From: Panonychus citri
Lineage: Eukaryota > Arthropoda > Arachnida > Trombidiformes > Tetranychidae
Length of the DNA: 64,000 nucleotides
Direction: 5' to 3'
Assembly: GCF_014898815.1 (NCBI RefSeq)
Contig: NW_026515482.1
Span: 248,001 to 312,000 of the forward strand
A model generated the notes under the pieces. The model was not told where the DNA came from, searched no databases, and saw nothing but the letters and a program-made list of their open reading frames with translations. Position numbers and translations under genes: made by a program. Shown piece by piece: positions 49,836-59,755 of this stretch; positions within the stretch are counted from its first letter, which is position 1; each line of letters begins with the position of its first letter.

Positions 49836-52800
49836 ATGATTAGTGGACCTGTTTTACCTCCAATGGATATTGGTGGAAATTTTGTCTCTACTTCCAAAAC
49901 CAGTAACATTAAATCCCTTCTCTTGGAAGCTTGGAGACAACGATGGAGCCCAATTGATTGGGCTGTCAACATTAAACGAGTTCTGCCTCGTGGGGTTAGC
50001 GGTGATGTTTATGACCTTTCCAATTGTATCCTGATTCAAGCACTCATTGGACCAGCTCCTAATCCATTGTTTATCTCATATCTCAATCATTGTATCAGTT
50101 CACATGTTGTTTCTTATGGAGCTGTTCTTTCATCTATTTCCAAGTATCAAGAATTCAGTAAATCACAATGCATCATATGTTTATTAGGTGAGATTTATCC
50201 TTCTATTTAACATGCTTACTATTTATCATCCACTCGAAAACATATCTCTCCCTCTCTGATAGTGGTTGTCAAGCGATTCCAATCTCGAGATTTGTATCCT
50301 TTTGGAGGAAAAGATAGTTAATCATATGTTTGCTGTTCAATTTTACCGGCATTTTAATCTAATATTAATTGTTTGTTATTTTTTATCTTCTCTTTTTTAT
50401 TTAAACAACAGATTTATGCAATGATTTAAAGAAAAGGATAAATTGCTATGGGAATGAAGAGGAATGCATATCACTTTGTAAAGCTATTGTAGCCTTGGCC
50501 CATTGGCTGTTTTCGGGTCTACATCATGCACTAATTAAAATAACCGAGCTCAAATCAAGTGCCTCTAATCAAAACACTAATCAATTTGGTAACCTTGGTC
50601 ATCATGGTTCATATGTCGCTTTAAGTGGTTCCCTAGGTGCATCTGGAGCTGCTTCAATTGCAGGAACAAACTCACAACTCAACGAATTCATTTCTATCGT
50701 GGAAAAATCCTGTGATGTCTTATCATTCATCTCAACTTCATCATTTATTAAATCCCTTTTTCACGTTGGAAAGATGGAAGATCAATCAATTTATTCTCAG
50801 CTCGTCACCAAAGCAAATAAGGTTGAATTACTTTTAAATCAATCTTCCGGTCCATCATCATGTCTCCCATCAACTTTAACCAATGCTAAAGAGTTATCAG
50901 ATATTATGGTTAAATTTTTAAATACTGCTGAATGGAATAATCTTGATCCAGCCATTGTTGCGACTGAAATTCTCGCTGCCCGTGAATTGGCCAAAGGTCC
51001 AATGATCCATTGTTCATCACCTTCAAGTCTTTTCGCTCAAAGTTGCAATGCAATCATCGCTATAAACGCTATTCTATATCCGACAAATGAAATTAAAGCT
51101 TTCGCCAGACAGATCTCACTTGTTGCTAAATTCAATGATATTCCATACGCTGAAGTCTGTCTTGAGATCGTTCGTTCATGTTTCATTGGTTTAGTTGATT
51201 CAGCATCTTCCGACCTTAAATTAGATGAAGATCTCAAGTGGGGAGCTTTCACATTTCTCAAAGTTCCTCTCATATTTGTGGAACTTGATTCACCCAAAAT
51301 GGACAAAAAGACTCTCAGTATTGAACTTGAAAAGGGCTTGGATAAACTTCTTATGTTCACACCTTTACTTGACTTGACAGATTCTAAATCTAATTGTGAT
51401 TGTCTTGATTTATTTACTAAAGAACTTTGTGCAGCCGAAGACACAATCGAAACATCATCATCACAGAAGCACAGAATTTTAACTGCTGAGCAGAAAAATC
51501 GTATCATGACCCGGCGACATAAAGATTCTCATAAATTAAAAGACAAAATGATTGGTCAAAATTCAAATTCTGTTGGTCAAGGTGCCAGTCTCATCTTAAA
51601 AGCCGAACCGACGGTAAAATCGATATTTAAAACATTAGATCATGATTATTCAAAGAATCAGGATGGACTTTTGGGTGTTCTCAATCACATGGTCGGTAAA
51701 AGTAAAATGCTTCAACTTATTCTTAATGCTGCTGCTGCTAATGGAAATTTAAAAAGTTTCACCATTAAATTGATTGAATTCAACGAAGCAAACAAACAGA
51801 TCAATGGGGAAGGTGGTAAACAATCGCAGACTCGAGCACTTCTATTCGATATCACCTTTCTGATGCTTTGTCATATTGTCCAAAATTATGGAAGTGATTT
51901 TATTACTCAAAATTCTGAAACAAATGATTCTTTCTTTGCAACTTGGTGCGCTCAATTCTTACCAGAAGGAGGTAAATATCGCTCTCCGGATGTCCTTCTT
52001 TCTAATTGTGATCCAATCAAGGTAGACAATCTACTCTCACAATTTGCTTCACCCGATTTCGAATTGAAAACTAGTCTCGTTAAATGGCATGAAGTTTGCA
52101 TCAATGCTCCCGCCGCGATCAAAGAAGTACTTTTAGCCTGGGAACATGGGATCATCACAACAGAAAATGTGAAAACGATATTAGACAATGTAAAAAGTAA
52201 AATGTGTTGTCTTCCTGTGGTCATTTCTGCCTGGTTATCATCCTACATAAATACCCTACCTCATGATGAAAGGATAAAACCAATGACTATGATACAACAA
52301 TTTATGAGTCCGTCATCTTTTCGAGAAACAACTGGATCAGGATCATCGAGTAACAATCTATCTAATAGCGGGAATACTGTTAACAACAATAATAATAATA
52401 ACAATAACAATGCAACAGGAGGAGGAGCAAGTGGTAGCGGAAGTGGAAACAGTTCAACCGGTTCGGTTGAAGGCAATGCTTCATCTAATGAACCCACCAA
52501 CACTTACTATACAGAAAGGTCAATGTTAATGTCTAACATAATCAAGAAAATGTTCTGGAATTTGCATCTAACTAATCAAACAAAAGGTAAAGGCGCTTTA
52601 TCGGCGATTCCTCATGGATTAACATCGGATAAAGCTCTTTGGGAATTATTGGAAGATATTTTTCTCTCGGCTCACAGTCGATCCTGGCTTGACCAGCGAG
52701 ATGTTTATAATGTTGACACTGTTTTTTGTGTTGGTGGACCAAACTGGTTTGTCGAGTCGTTGCTCCGTTTATTGCTCAAGTTTGACCATTCCACCGAATT

Positions 52801-53557
52801 GAATAAAGCCGTTGGATTAATTTATGGCCTTTTCCATCTGGACATTGAACAATGTGCACTCGCTTTACTCGCCAATGGTTTAGTTGGTTATATTTTAAAT
52901 GAAAACAAACAAGAAGCTCTAACCGAACCCAAAGCATCAGCTTTGGCAAAGTTAACTGTCATGACGATTCTTGCTGCTCTCTCAGAATCTGAAGAAAGAC
53001 GTTCCACCGATTCAATAATCAGTCTTAAGAGACATGGTTATCAGCGAGATGTTTTCATGGAGTTTGTCCCCATGGAAATTGATCCCAATAAGATGAACAA
53101 CATTAATCACAATAATGAGCGACCCAATAAGATGAGACGTTTTGAAACCTCAGGATCTTTAAATATCCAAATTGAAGACACACCATTTTTGTATGCCATG
53201 AATCAACAATCTGTTGATCCTCGAATTTTAAACGAACCTTTGACTAAAGCAATAGCAGATCTACTTCGATTATTCAGTACCATCATTTCCGATTCCATCG
53301 TCTCTCAGCGAACATTATTCCCTCTCATTTTTTTGGAACAACTAATTCTTTGTGGTAAACAGGATTCACACAAAATACTACAATTTTTGCCTTTTCAAGC
53401 AATCATGAGACTAATTAAAATGATGCCTGGATCATTATCATATGAATTTTTACTCTCTATCAGTAATCTACAAACACCTAAGGCTCGAAAAATTGTCGCT
53501 CGAGCTCTATGCCAATTGAAAACGGCGAAAGTAGATATGCCAAGATGTTCCTCTTAA
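49836..53557 (+). CDS. MED24: Mediator complex subunit 24
   Basis: Two exons, 49836-50187 and 50412-53557, giving 1165 aa. MED24 is part of the Mediator tail module and passes signals from activators, including nuclear receptors in animals, to RNA polymerase II. The N-terminus carries the conserved LLLEAWRQRWSPIDWAVNIK and LIGPAPNPLFISYLNH. Further segments such as FLPEGGKYRSPDVLLSNCDP and WDILEDI-like WELLEDIFLSAHSRSW also fit. A low-complexity Asn/Gly/Ser insert occupies about residues 774-800. Human MED24 is about 990 aa; the extra length is spread in linkers and the C-terminal part. The ATG at 49836 is the first in frame. The gene lies between two copies of its own promoter. Its 3' end is convergent with the chimeric gene, 176 bp between stop codons. 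Confidence 0.93.
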
Positions 53558-53578
53558 ACCAAGCAAAAGTATTTAAAT

Positions 53579-53580
<2 letters not shown>

Positions 53581-53640
<60 letters not shown>
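53581..53640. repeat. (TC)30 microsatellite
   Basis: Sixty uninterrupted bases of TC starting 23 bp after the MED24 stop codon, between the two convergent stop codons. It is likely in the MED24 3'UTR. An AAATAAAAC signal follows at about 53690. Confidence 0.97.
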
Positions 53641-53643
<3 letters not shown>

Positions 53644-53733
53644 ATTCATTTTTAAAATAGTTAATACTTATAACCGATGTGAGATAAAACAAATAAAACA
53701 TTTTCGATTTAAATGACAATTTTTTAATAAAAT

Positions 53734-54111
53734 TCAAGTCCACTTTTTAAATTCACAGCCATTTGGTGGTTTGACACTTGTTTGTCCTCGGCCCACTTCA
53801 TTCCAATTGGTACTCAGTACGGTTCCACCGCTTTCGGTAAAGCTCTTGACCATCGCTCTTCTCACTTCATCCGTTCCCTGAGAATAAATTTCTTTAAAAA
53901 GATCATCTGCTGATTTTTCCTCTTCATCCTCCGCAAGAAGCTCTTTAACTATATTATCCCAATCTTTTTGCGCATTTTTCTTAGCCGTTCCTGAGGCCAC
54001 TGTCGAAGTTGACTGTTTACTACTGGAAGTGGGTTGTATATCGGTGCTACCGCTGGCAGGTTGTTTGCTATTGTTTAAGTTTGTGTGATTGTCGGTGTTT
54101 GAGCCCTCCAT
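53734..54111 (-). CDS. Chimeric TIA1-SGT1 protein (SGS domain)
   Basis: Single open frame of 125 aa. Residues 1-13 (MEGSNTDNHTNLN) match the TIA1 start with one change. Residues about 21-32 (GSTDIQPTSSSK) match the TIA1 linker between RRM2 and RRM3. Residues about 48-124 are an SGS domain as in SGT1/SUGT1, with DWDNIVKEL, LFKEIYSQGTDEVRRAM and SFTESGGTVLSTNWNEVG. SGT1 is an HSP90 co-chaperone, and its SGS domain contacts clients such as leucine-rich-repeat proteins and HSC70. This protein has no TPR, no CS domain and no RRM. The 5' flank is a copy of the TIA1 promoter and 5'UTR, so it should be expressed. The SGS core residues look intact and the frame is open, which argues against simple decay. 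A full-length SGT1 gene is not in the window. Confidence 0.85.
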   Translation of the reverse strand: MEGSNTDNHTNLNNSKQPASGSTDIQPTSSSKQSTSTVASGTAKKNAQKDWDNIVKELLAEDEEEKSADDLFKEIYSQGTDEVRRAMVKSFTESGGTVLSTNWNEVGRGQTSVKPPNGCEFKKWT

Positions 54112-54697
54112 TTTGCTTGAGAACTTAAAACCCACGTATAGTGGGGTTAGACACTTTGTTGATGTTTAAATGTTTCAATCTAAACAATTCTTTATATTGG
54201 CAGAATAACGTGCACAGTAAACAAATATCATGTGAAAGACTGGGTAGGAGATGAGAATGGAACAAAAAATTAAATAAATAATGACTGATAAAAAATAAAT
54301 CACAAACAATTTTGTCAATTAAACCAATTGTTGATTTTTTGAGAGAGAAATCTTAACCTTATCCAAAAGCGCAGGCATTGAGACAATTGAAAAGAGAGAA
54401 TCGAAAAAGTTGTTCCTTCGACTACGAGATGGCAGCACTTTTTTCTCTCGATTTTCTGTTTCAAATTCAAATTCAAAGTGATTTTTCTTAATTAATTGTT
54501 CCCATTTAATTAATTATGACGGTTAATTTCTCACGCTATTTTATAAATTTGTGTTTGCATTGATTCCCGTTTCTATTCTCACTCACATTCTATTCTTATC
54601 TTTTTGTCACCGGCACTTTGACGTTTGTTCTTTTTCTCTGTCTTTGCCACTTGTTTGATGAGAATTTTCATCAATCTCTTTCTTTTGCTGGTCAATT
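54074..54697. repeat. Bidirectional promoter, copy 2 of the direct repeat
   Basis: It matches 49126-49759 in the same orientation. Identity is essentially complete from the start-codon region through the presumed 5'UTR intron (54095-54330). It is then broken by a GAGAGAGAAA insertion and a loss near 54340-54370, and later small indels. Homology stops about 20 bp before the ATG of the orphan gene at 54717. The motif AGATGGCAGC is kept at 54427-54436. Confidence 0.9.
54427..54436 (+). promoter_or_regulatory. AGATGGCAGC motif, duplicated copy
   Basis: Same element and flanks (TACGAGATGGCAGCAC) as at 49485-49494. Its conservation within a more diverged part of the repeat is weak support for function. 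Confidence 0.35.
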
Positions 54698-54716
54698 CTT
54701 TTGATATTCAATTTAC

Positions 54717-55055
54717 ATGGATAACTCTCCTTCATCATCTATTCAAGCAAATGTAACTGTCAAAATAGCAAATTCTACTTCTTCTTCACCATCATCTCTT
54801 CAAGCCAGTGCATCTTTGAATCTCGCCTCATCACCTCCATCACCTTCGCAAGATGCAGTTGACGATCGCTTGACATGTTATCATTGCCGAGATCATCCAT
54901 TCGCCATTGGTTATTCGGAAATAGTGAAAAAATATCTTAAAAATCCAGAATTGATCACCGCCACAAATAAAAAAGAAAGAGATGAAATAATTGATAAATT
55001 AATTGAAAAGTACGGGCTTCCTGTTTGTTGTTGTTGTGCTCAATACGATGTTTAA
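54717..55055 (+). CDS. Orphan 112-aa protein with C-terminal Cys cluster
   Basis: Single open frame. I do not recognise the family. Residues 1-47 are Ser/Ala/Pro/Asn-rich low complexity. Residues about 52-112 look folded: LTCYHCRDHPFAIGYSEIV, a helix-rich stretch (ELITATNKKERDEIIDKLIEKYG), then PVCCCCAQYDV. The CxxC plus CCCC pattern could bind metal. It occupies the position that MED24 has in the original promoter copy, so it probably uses the duplicated promoter. An AATAAA follows 13 bp after the stop codon, at 55069-55074, which supports a real short transcript. It may be a lineage-specific gene. Confidence 0.6.
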   Translation: MDNSPSSSIQANVTVKIANSTSSSPSSLQASASLNLASSPPSPSQDAVDDRLTCYHCRDHPFAIGYSEIVKKYLKNPELITATNKKERDEIIDKLIEKYGLPVCCCCAQYDV

Positions 55056-55131
55056 AATGAGCGCGCTCAATAAAAAAGCTATTCTGCTATCAAAATAATT
55101 CCGTTTTTTAAATTCAAAAATTCCAATCAAA

Positions 55132-55862
55132 ATGAGTGATTTATTTATTTTATCTTTTAATCTTTATAAAAAACGTCTTTTTTACTCTTCACTTGAATAT
55201 GTTTACCAAAACTTTCACCAAAGTAACCTTTGTATCAACTTTTTTCAGGAATTGTCTCCAAGTGATTGTTCTGCAATAAATCAAACATTTGGACAACAGG
55301 ACAATATGCAAGAGGATATAATTAATTACAGGACCTTTGTAACATCCCATTCTTCCCCTTCACTTTACTCATCGCTAATTGTATTTCCAAAGAATTAAAA
55401 ACGGGCCCTGTTCAAACTTTTAATTGTGGTCGTGGTGATATCCTGGTTAATATCCACACAACTATACGAGGAGCACAGTTTCACAGGATTGGAGTAATTA
55501 ACCTCCACAAAACCGAAAAATTTGAAGGCGGCCAGTTTTGGTTTCTGGCTACACTTTGGGCAACAATTGAAAGATTGAAATCTGGTGGAATTGATTCTGT
55601 GGGAACTTTTTTCGGCGCGGTGGATAGTGTAATCATCGGTGGAGATTTTAATGTATATTATAAACCGGAGGCGGAAGAGCGGTCAGCCTTGTTATATTAT
55701 TTAATGGTACAAAGTCAAATGGTGTCACTAATGACTGATCCAACTTATGGGTCCAAATTTTATGACCAAATTTGGTTCAGCAACAATTTAAGACCAAAAT
55801 CAAGTAACGTTTTCCGTCCTCCCCCCGATCAATCTGACCATGAGCCAGTCAGTTGTAATTAA
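55132..55862 (+). pseudogene. EEP-family (endonuclease/exonuclease/phosphatase) gene with a frame break
   Basis: Two overlapping frames together form an EEP-like domain of about 240 aa. The first (55132-55398) starts MSDLFILSFNLYKKR and contains the metal-binding FFQELSPSD. The second (55326-55862) continues through ISKELKTG, GVINLHKTEKFEGG, the catalytic IIGGDFNVYY and the terminal QSDHEPV. All EEP hallmark residues (Asn, Glu, Asp-x-Asn, Asp-His) are therefore present, but a one-base loss somewhere in about 55326-55398 separates the halves. No GT-AG intron joins them in phase. There is no reverse transcriptase nearby, so it is not an obvious LINE fragment. It may be a decaying gene or a sequence error. 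The exact subfamily is unclear. Confidence 0.6.
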
Positions 55863-56264
55863 TAACTCTAGCGAACAATTTTAATTTATCTCTTACTGAA
55901 TAATCAATCAAGAATAATAAACATGATGATGGCGTAGAAGAAAAACACTAGATACTTGATTAAAATGTCTTTATAATTACAAGAATCCCGATGATCATTG
56001 GAAAGTAAATTTTGTCACGAATATGAAAACATTAACCATTGATGATTACGAACATCAAATAAAAAGTTAATCATGATAATAAAAAAGAGGATAAAAATAA
56101 ATAATTGTAAACATGTAACAATCAACGGACTTTATTACATTTGGTTGTTTATTTGGAATACAATTTGTTGGTAAACATTAGATTAGAACATAATTAAACT
56201 AAATTAAAGTTGATTAGTTGTTGTTGTTTTCTTTTCCCTCTTTCGATCAGTCCAATTAAATTGA
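55863..56264. other. Convergent 3' flank between EEP gene and small secreted gene
   Basis: AT-rich, with AATAAA words at 55915 and 56058 usable as polyadenylation signals. Nothing else seen. Confidence 0.45.
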
Positions 56265-56540
56265 TTATTTTTTACTTTTACCTTCATGATTATGATGATC
56301 GTCGTCACAATTATCATCATGTTTATCATCAATATCTTCATGTTCACCCGATTCCTCTGAACTTGATGATGGATTCACATCATCAGTCTCATTTTCAAAT
56401 GCTGGACTCCCACCAGTTAATTGTAATTCACTTTCAATTGTTGACCATGGGGATAAACTGTAACAATTTGATTCTCTCACTTGATTAACAATTAAGATCA
56501 TCACAATCAAACTAATCGACAATAACTTTGATTTCACCAT
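56265..56540 (-). CDS. Small secreted acidic/His-rich protein
   Basis: Single exon, 91 aa, starting at a true ATG. Residues 1-20 or so are a classic signal peptide (KLLSISLIVMILIVNQ). The mature part is strongly acidic, with SSSSEESGEHEDIDDKHDD followed by a His/Asp cluster (DDDHHNHEGKSKK) that could bind metal ions. Only two Cys remain after the signal region, so this is not a disulfide-rich peptide. A TATAAA lies on the minus strand at about 56632-56638, roughly 95 bp upstream, which fits a tissue-specific, TATA-driven gene. No family recognised. Confidence 0.6.
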   Translation of the reverse strand: MVKSKLLSISLIVMILIVNQVRESNCYSLSPWSTIESELQLTGGSPAFENETDDVNPSSSSEESGEHEDIDDKHDDNCDDDHHNHEGKSKK

Positions 56541-56631
56541 AATAATAATTTTCCTTTACAATTAACTAATTATTTAGACTTTGAATATTCACTTACAATT
56601 AACTAATGATTGTGATGATCAATTTGCTTTT

Positions 56632-56638
56632 TTTTTAT
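56632..56638 (-). promoter_or_regulatory. TATA box of the small secreted gene
   Basis: The minus strand reads AATATATAAAAAAAAAGC. Placement about 95 bp from the ATG leaves room for a 60-70 base 5'UTR. Confidence 0.45.
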
Positions 56639-56640
56639 AT

Positions 56641-58496
56641 ATTAAGTTAAATTTCATTTGTAAATATTTAATTTAATTTGATTTTTTTTCTCCTTTCATT
56701 GTGAATTATCAAATTCTCATTTCTAATTACTTATTAATGGAACAACGAAAAATTTAATCCCAACCAATTGTTTATTCAGCTTTATTGTTAATAAAAACAT
56801 TGACAATCAATTACTGTTAATTTGATAATTTGTTTTCTAAATTCAATTAAACAAAAAAAGTTAATTAAAGAAAAAAGTGATTAGTTTTTATAGTTAGCAA
56901 TTAAATAATTTTCACTTTCAACTCAACAATTACAATCAAGAAAAAAAATCCAGAGAGGAAGAGAAAGAGACAATTAATCAACTAATTAATTGATTTACAT
57001 CACAAACTAAATCAAAAAACTTCAATCAAACACAATAGATGGCGCTGTTCATGTAAATTAATTCAATCAAATGTTTGAAAATTTAAATTGTTCATTAATT
57101 AAAATTAAACCTTTCAAAGTAATCATTTGATTGATAATTTTCAATCATTTCAACAATGAAATTTAGGTAAATCATACAATCGAGCAACAATTCATCAGTG
57201 TGTACATAAAGCTGATTAGTATAATTTTTAAATCTAAAATGTGATGAAAACATAAAAAACGGATAGAAAGCTAATTAATTTATATGACAATTATAAAGAT
57301 ATTATCATGATAATGTTGATCGTTAGTTAACTAATCACATTCACTAATAATAGTAATGGAGGTTATAAGTTAATGTTTTCTTACCTGAGTCACATTTTGT
57401 TTATTTATATTTGTTGTATTTGGTTGCGAGTTGTTAGTAAGTAATAAGCATAATTTACCTCTATATTTATCATCATTATCATCATAAGCATCATCTTATT
57501 AATACCATAGATTATTACCTTGTGAAAGAGCATGATAATGCTCAGATTCATTGTGTAAGGTGTTCGAGAGTTGGAAAAAAACATTAGAACTTTTTTTTTT
57601 GCTGTTCGAGATCCACAGAGAAAAAAATCAAAGTGAGAATATGTTTTTCATGTTTGACTGGATGATAAGACATTATCATCATTAATAATATCAATATGAT
57701 CAGTTAATCATTATTCAATCATGTCGATTATTAATCGGATTTGATTAACATGAAAACATTAATTATTGTGTTTACGGAACAAGTTGCAAACTATTTGATA
57801 AGATTGTTGTTGTGATACTTATGATGATGACGATGATTAACTTGACTGATATTTTCATGTTGGAATTAATTTTTTAATTTTTAAATTGATTTTCCGATGA
57901 TTGTAAGGGAAAAAGACGCGAAATTTATGTTACAATTGGTGGGAGAAATTAGTGATTAAGAAACGTGATTATGATGATTTGAATTCTGACAAAATATCAA
58001 TCAGAATTGTTTTATTTTTCACTTGACAATTAGTGTTGACAGTTGTACTTTTGTTGATTTTCTAATTGATTTTATCCAAAAAGAAATGAAACAAAAAGTT
58101 ATGAGTTTGAAATTTGACATTGAGTTGACATTTCAAAGAGTAAAGGTTTGTTGTTGATGGACAATCGATTGACCATCAGATGAAAAGGTTTGATGATCAA
58201 GAAAAGAGAGAGAGAGAGAGAGAAAAAGGTGACAAGATGATGAAGATGATGAATGATGGAAATGTCGATATTAGCAATATCCATGTTTCTACACATAATT
58301 AATTAGAATGAGTTAGGAAAAAAAATACACATTCAGAGAGAGAGAGAGAGAGATGAAAAGAAAGAAGCAATTAAATGACAATTAGATGAACAATTATCAT
58401 TAAATGAAGATAATAAATTAACAAATGATTATATATTCAAATGAATCATGATCATGATGATATTCAACAAATAAAACAAAAAGGATCAAAGATGAT

Positions 58497-58531
<35 letters not shown>

Positions 58532-59218
58532 ATAAAAGATTCATGATGATATAAAGATGATAATAATGACGATGAAGGGGATAATTGCCATGATTAGTTA
58601 AATGATGAAGATGAATATGGATCATGATTTGTTAGTCTTGTAGTTTTTTACATTATCATCACCGAGAATCATCAAGATTAAGATGAAAAGAAAGGTAAGA
58701 TTGCATTGATTTATTTGTCTTCTTCACATTTATATGACTAATAACCAAACTCAATAATCATAATGATAATAGTAAATAGTAATAATATAATAGCAATAAT
58801 CATTCATATTCATTTACGTTTGCTTAGCAATTTACTATCTCTTTGTATCATCATCATTAATAATCTGTTATTATTATTGTTATGATTAACATTTTCTGTA
58901 TTGTCTCAATCAAGACAGTTTCATTTTCAAGATTATTACAATTCTAATGTTAATCATAATCACAATAATAATCATGATAATGATCATGTTAATGATGAAG
59001 GTGAGAGAGACAATCTGATTTCTGTACAATTTATATTCGGGACAAGAAAAAGGATGAACAAATTGTATTTATATTATATATTGATGTCTTTGTTAATTGT
59101 GGTTAAATTTAGCATTTAATTGCTTCTCGATTCATATGATATTAATTAAATATATATTAATGTACATATCAAGATTTGATTGCTTCATTATTTTTCATGG
59201 TTTAAAACTCAATTAGTA
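56641..59218. other. Intergenic, AT-rich with GA microsatellites
   Basis: No supported gene. It contains an AGATGGCGCT motif at 57037-57046 and (GA)n runs at about 58205-58225, 58336-58355 and 58500-58528. Open frames overlapping the GA runs or the AATAATCAT repeat at 58930-59000 are compositional. Confidence 0.5.
57037..57046 (+). promoter_or_regulatory. AGATGGCGCT motif (CTCF-like)
   Basis: The context ACAATAGATGGCGCTGTTC matches the core AGRTGGCGC described for CTCF in Drosophila. It lies alone in intergenic DNA between the small secreted gene and the POU gene. Confidence 0.35.
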
Positions 59219-59755
59219 CAGGGTGACAATTAATATGTGACTTTTTTGAAACTCTCCCTATTTTCGCATACTTTTTTTTGAGCAAAGTAATTATATCATA
59301 AAATTACCTTAATTAGCTAAAGTTTTGTTTTCCGTTTCCTTTTTAGAAAAAAAATTGGTCAAATTCGAGTTATGGCCAAAATTCGACGAAATTTGTCTTA
59401 ATTTTCGGGATTTTCATGATTTCTAATATTTGCAATAACTTTTCTATTTGTTACTTTTTTCTGCAGATTTTTTCTGAGTTTCTTGCTTTTATTGTTCTAA
59501 ACTCATCATTGAATTACCATAGAATTAATTCAACACTGAACGCCATAATCGAAAAAAGAATATTTTTTACTAGGGCTTTACTGTAGCATATTTATAGCCA
59601 TTGCGAAGTATCGAAAAATATTTCAACATTTTGCAAACATAATTCTAAAACTTCAGTTTATTAGCTATCTAACCATATATAATATTTAATGAATACTCAA
59701 GATATAAGAAAATTAGAGGGGGTACGAAAAAAGTCACATATTAATTGTCACTCTG
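59219..59755. mobile_element. Non-autonomous MITE, Tc1/mariner-like
   Basis: The terminal inverted repeats of about 29 bp (59219-59247 and 59727-59755) differ at one position. Both begin CAG and continue with GTGACAATTAATATGTGAC. The element is flanked by TA on both sides (59217-59218 and 59756-59757), the target duplication of Tc1/mariner elements. The 537-bp body has no open frame and no transposase trace, so it would need an enzyme supplied in trans. The nearly identical ends suggest recent movement. No other copy was seen in this window. Confidence 0.85.

Noticed and set aside
55326..55862. EEP frame as the endonuclease part of a LINE element
   Set aside because: No reverse transcriptase, no poly(A) or target duplication around it, and the N-terminal half with its own ATG is present just upstream.
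58901..59119. 72-aa plus-strand frame rich in Asn and His
   Set aside because: AATCATAATAA repeats explain the composition. There is no true ATG support, no signal peptide and no conserved motif.
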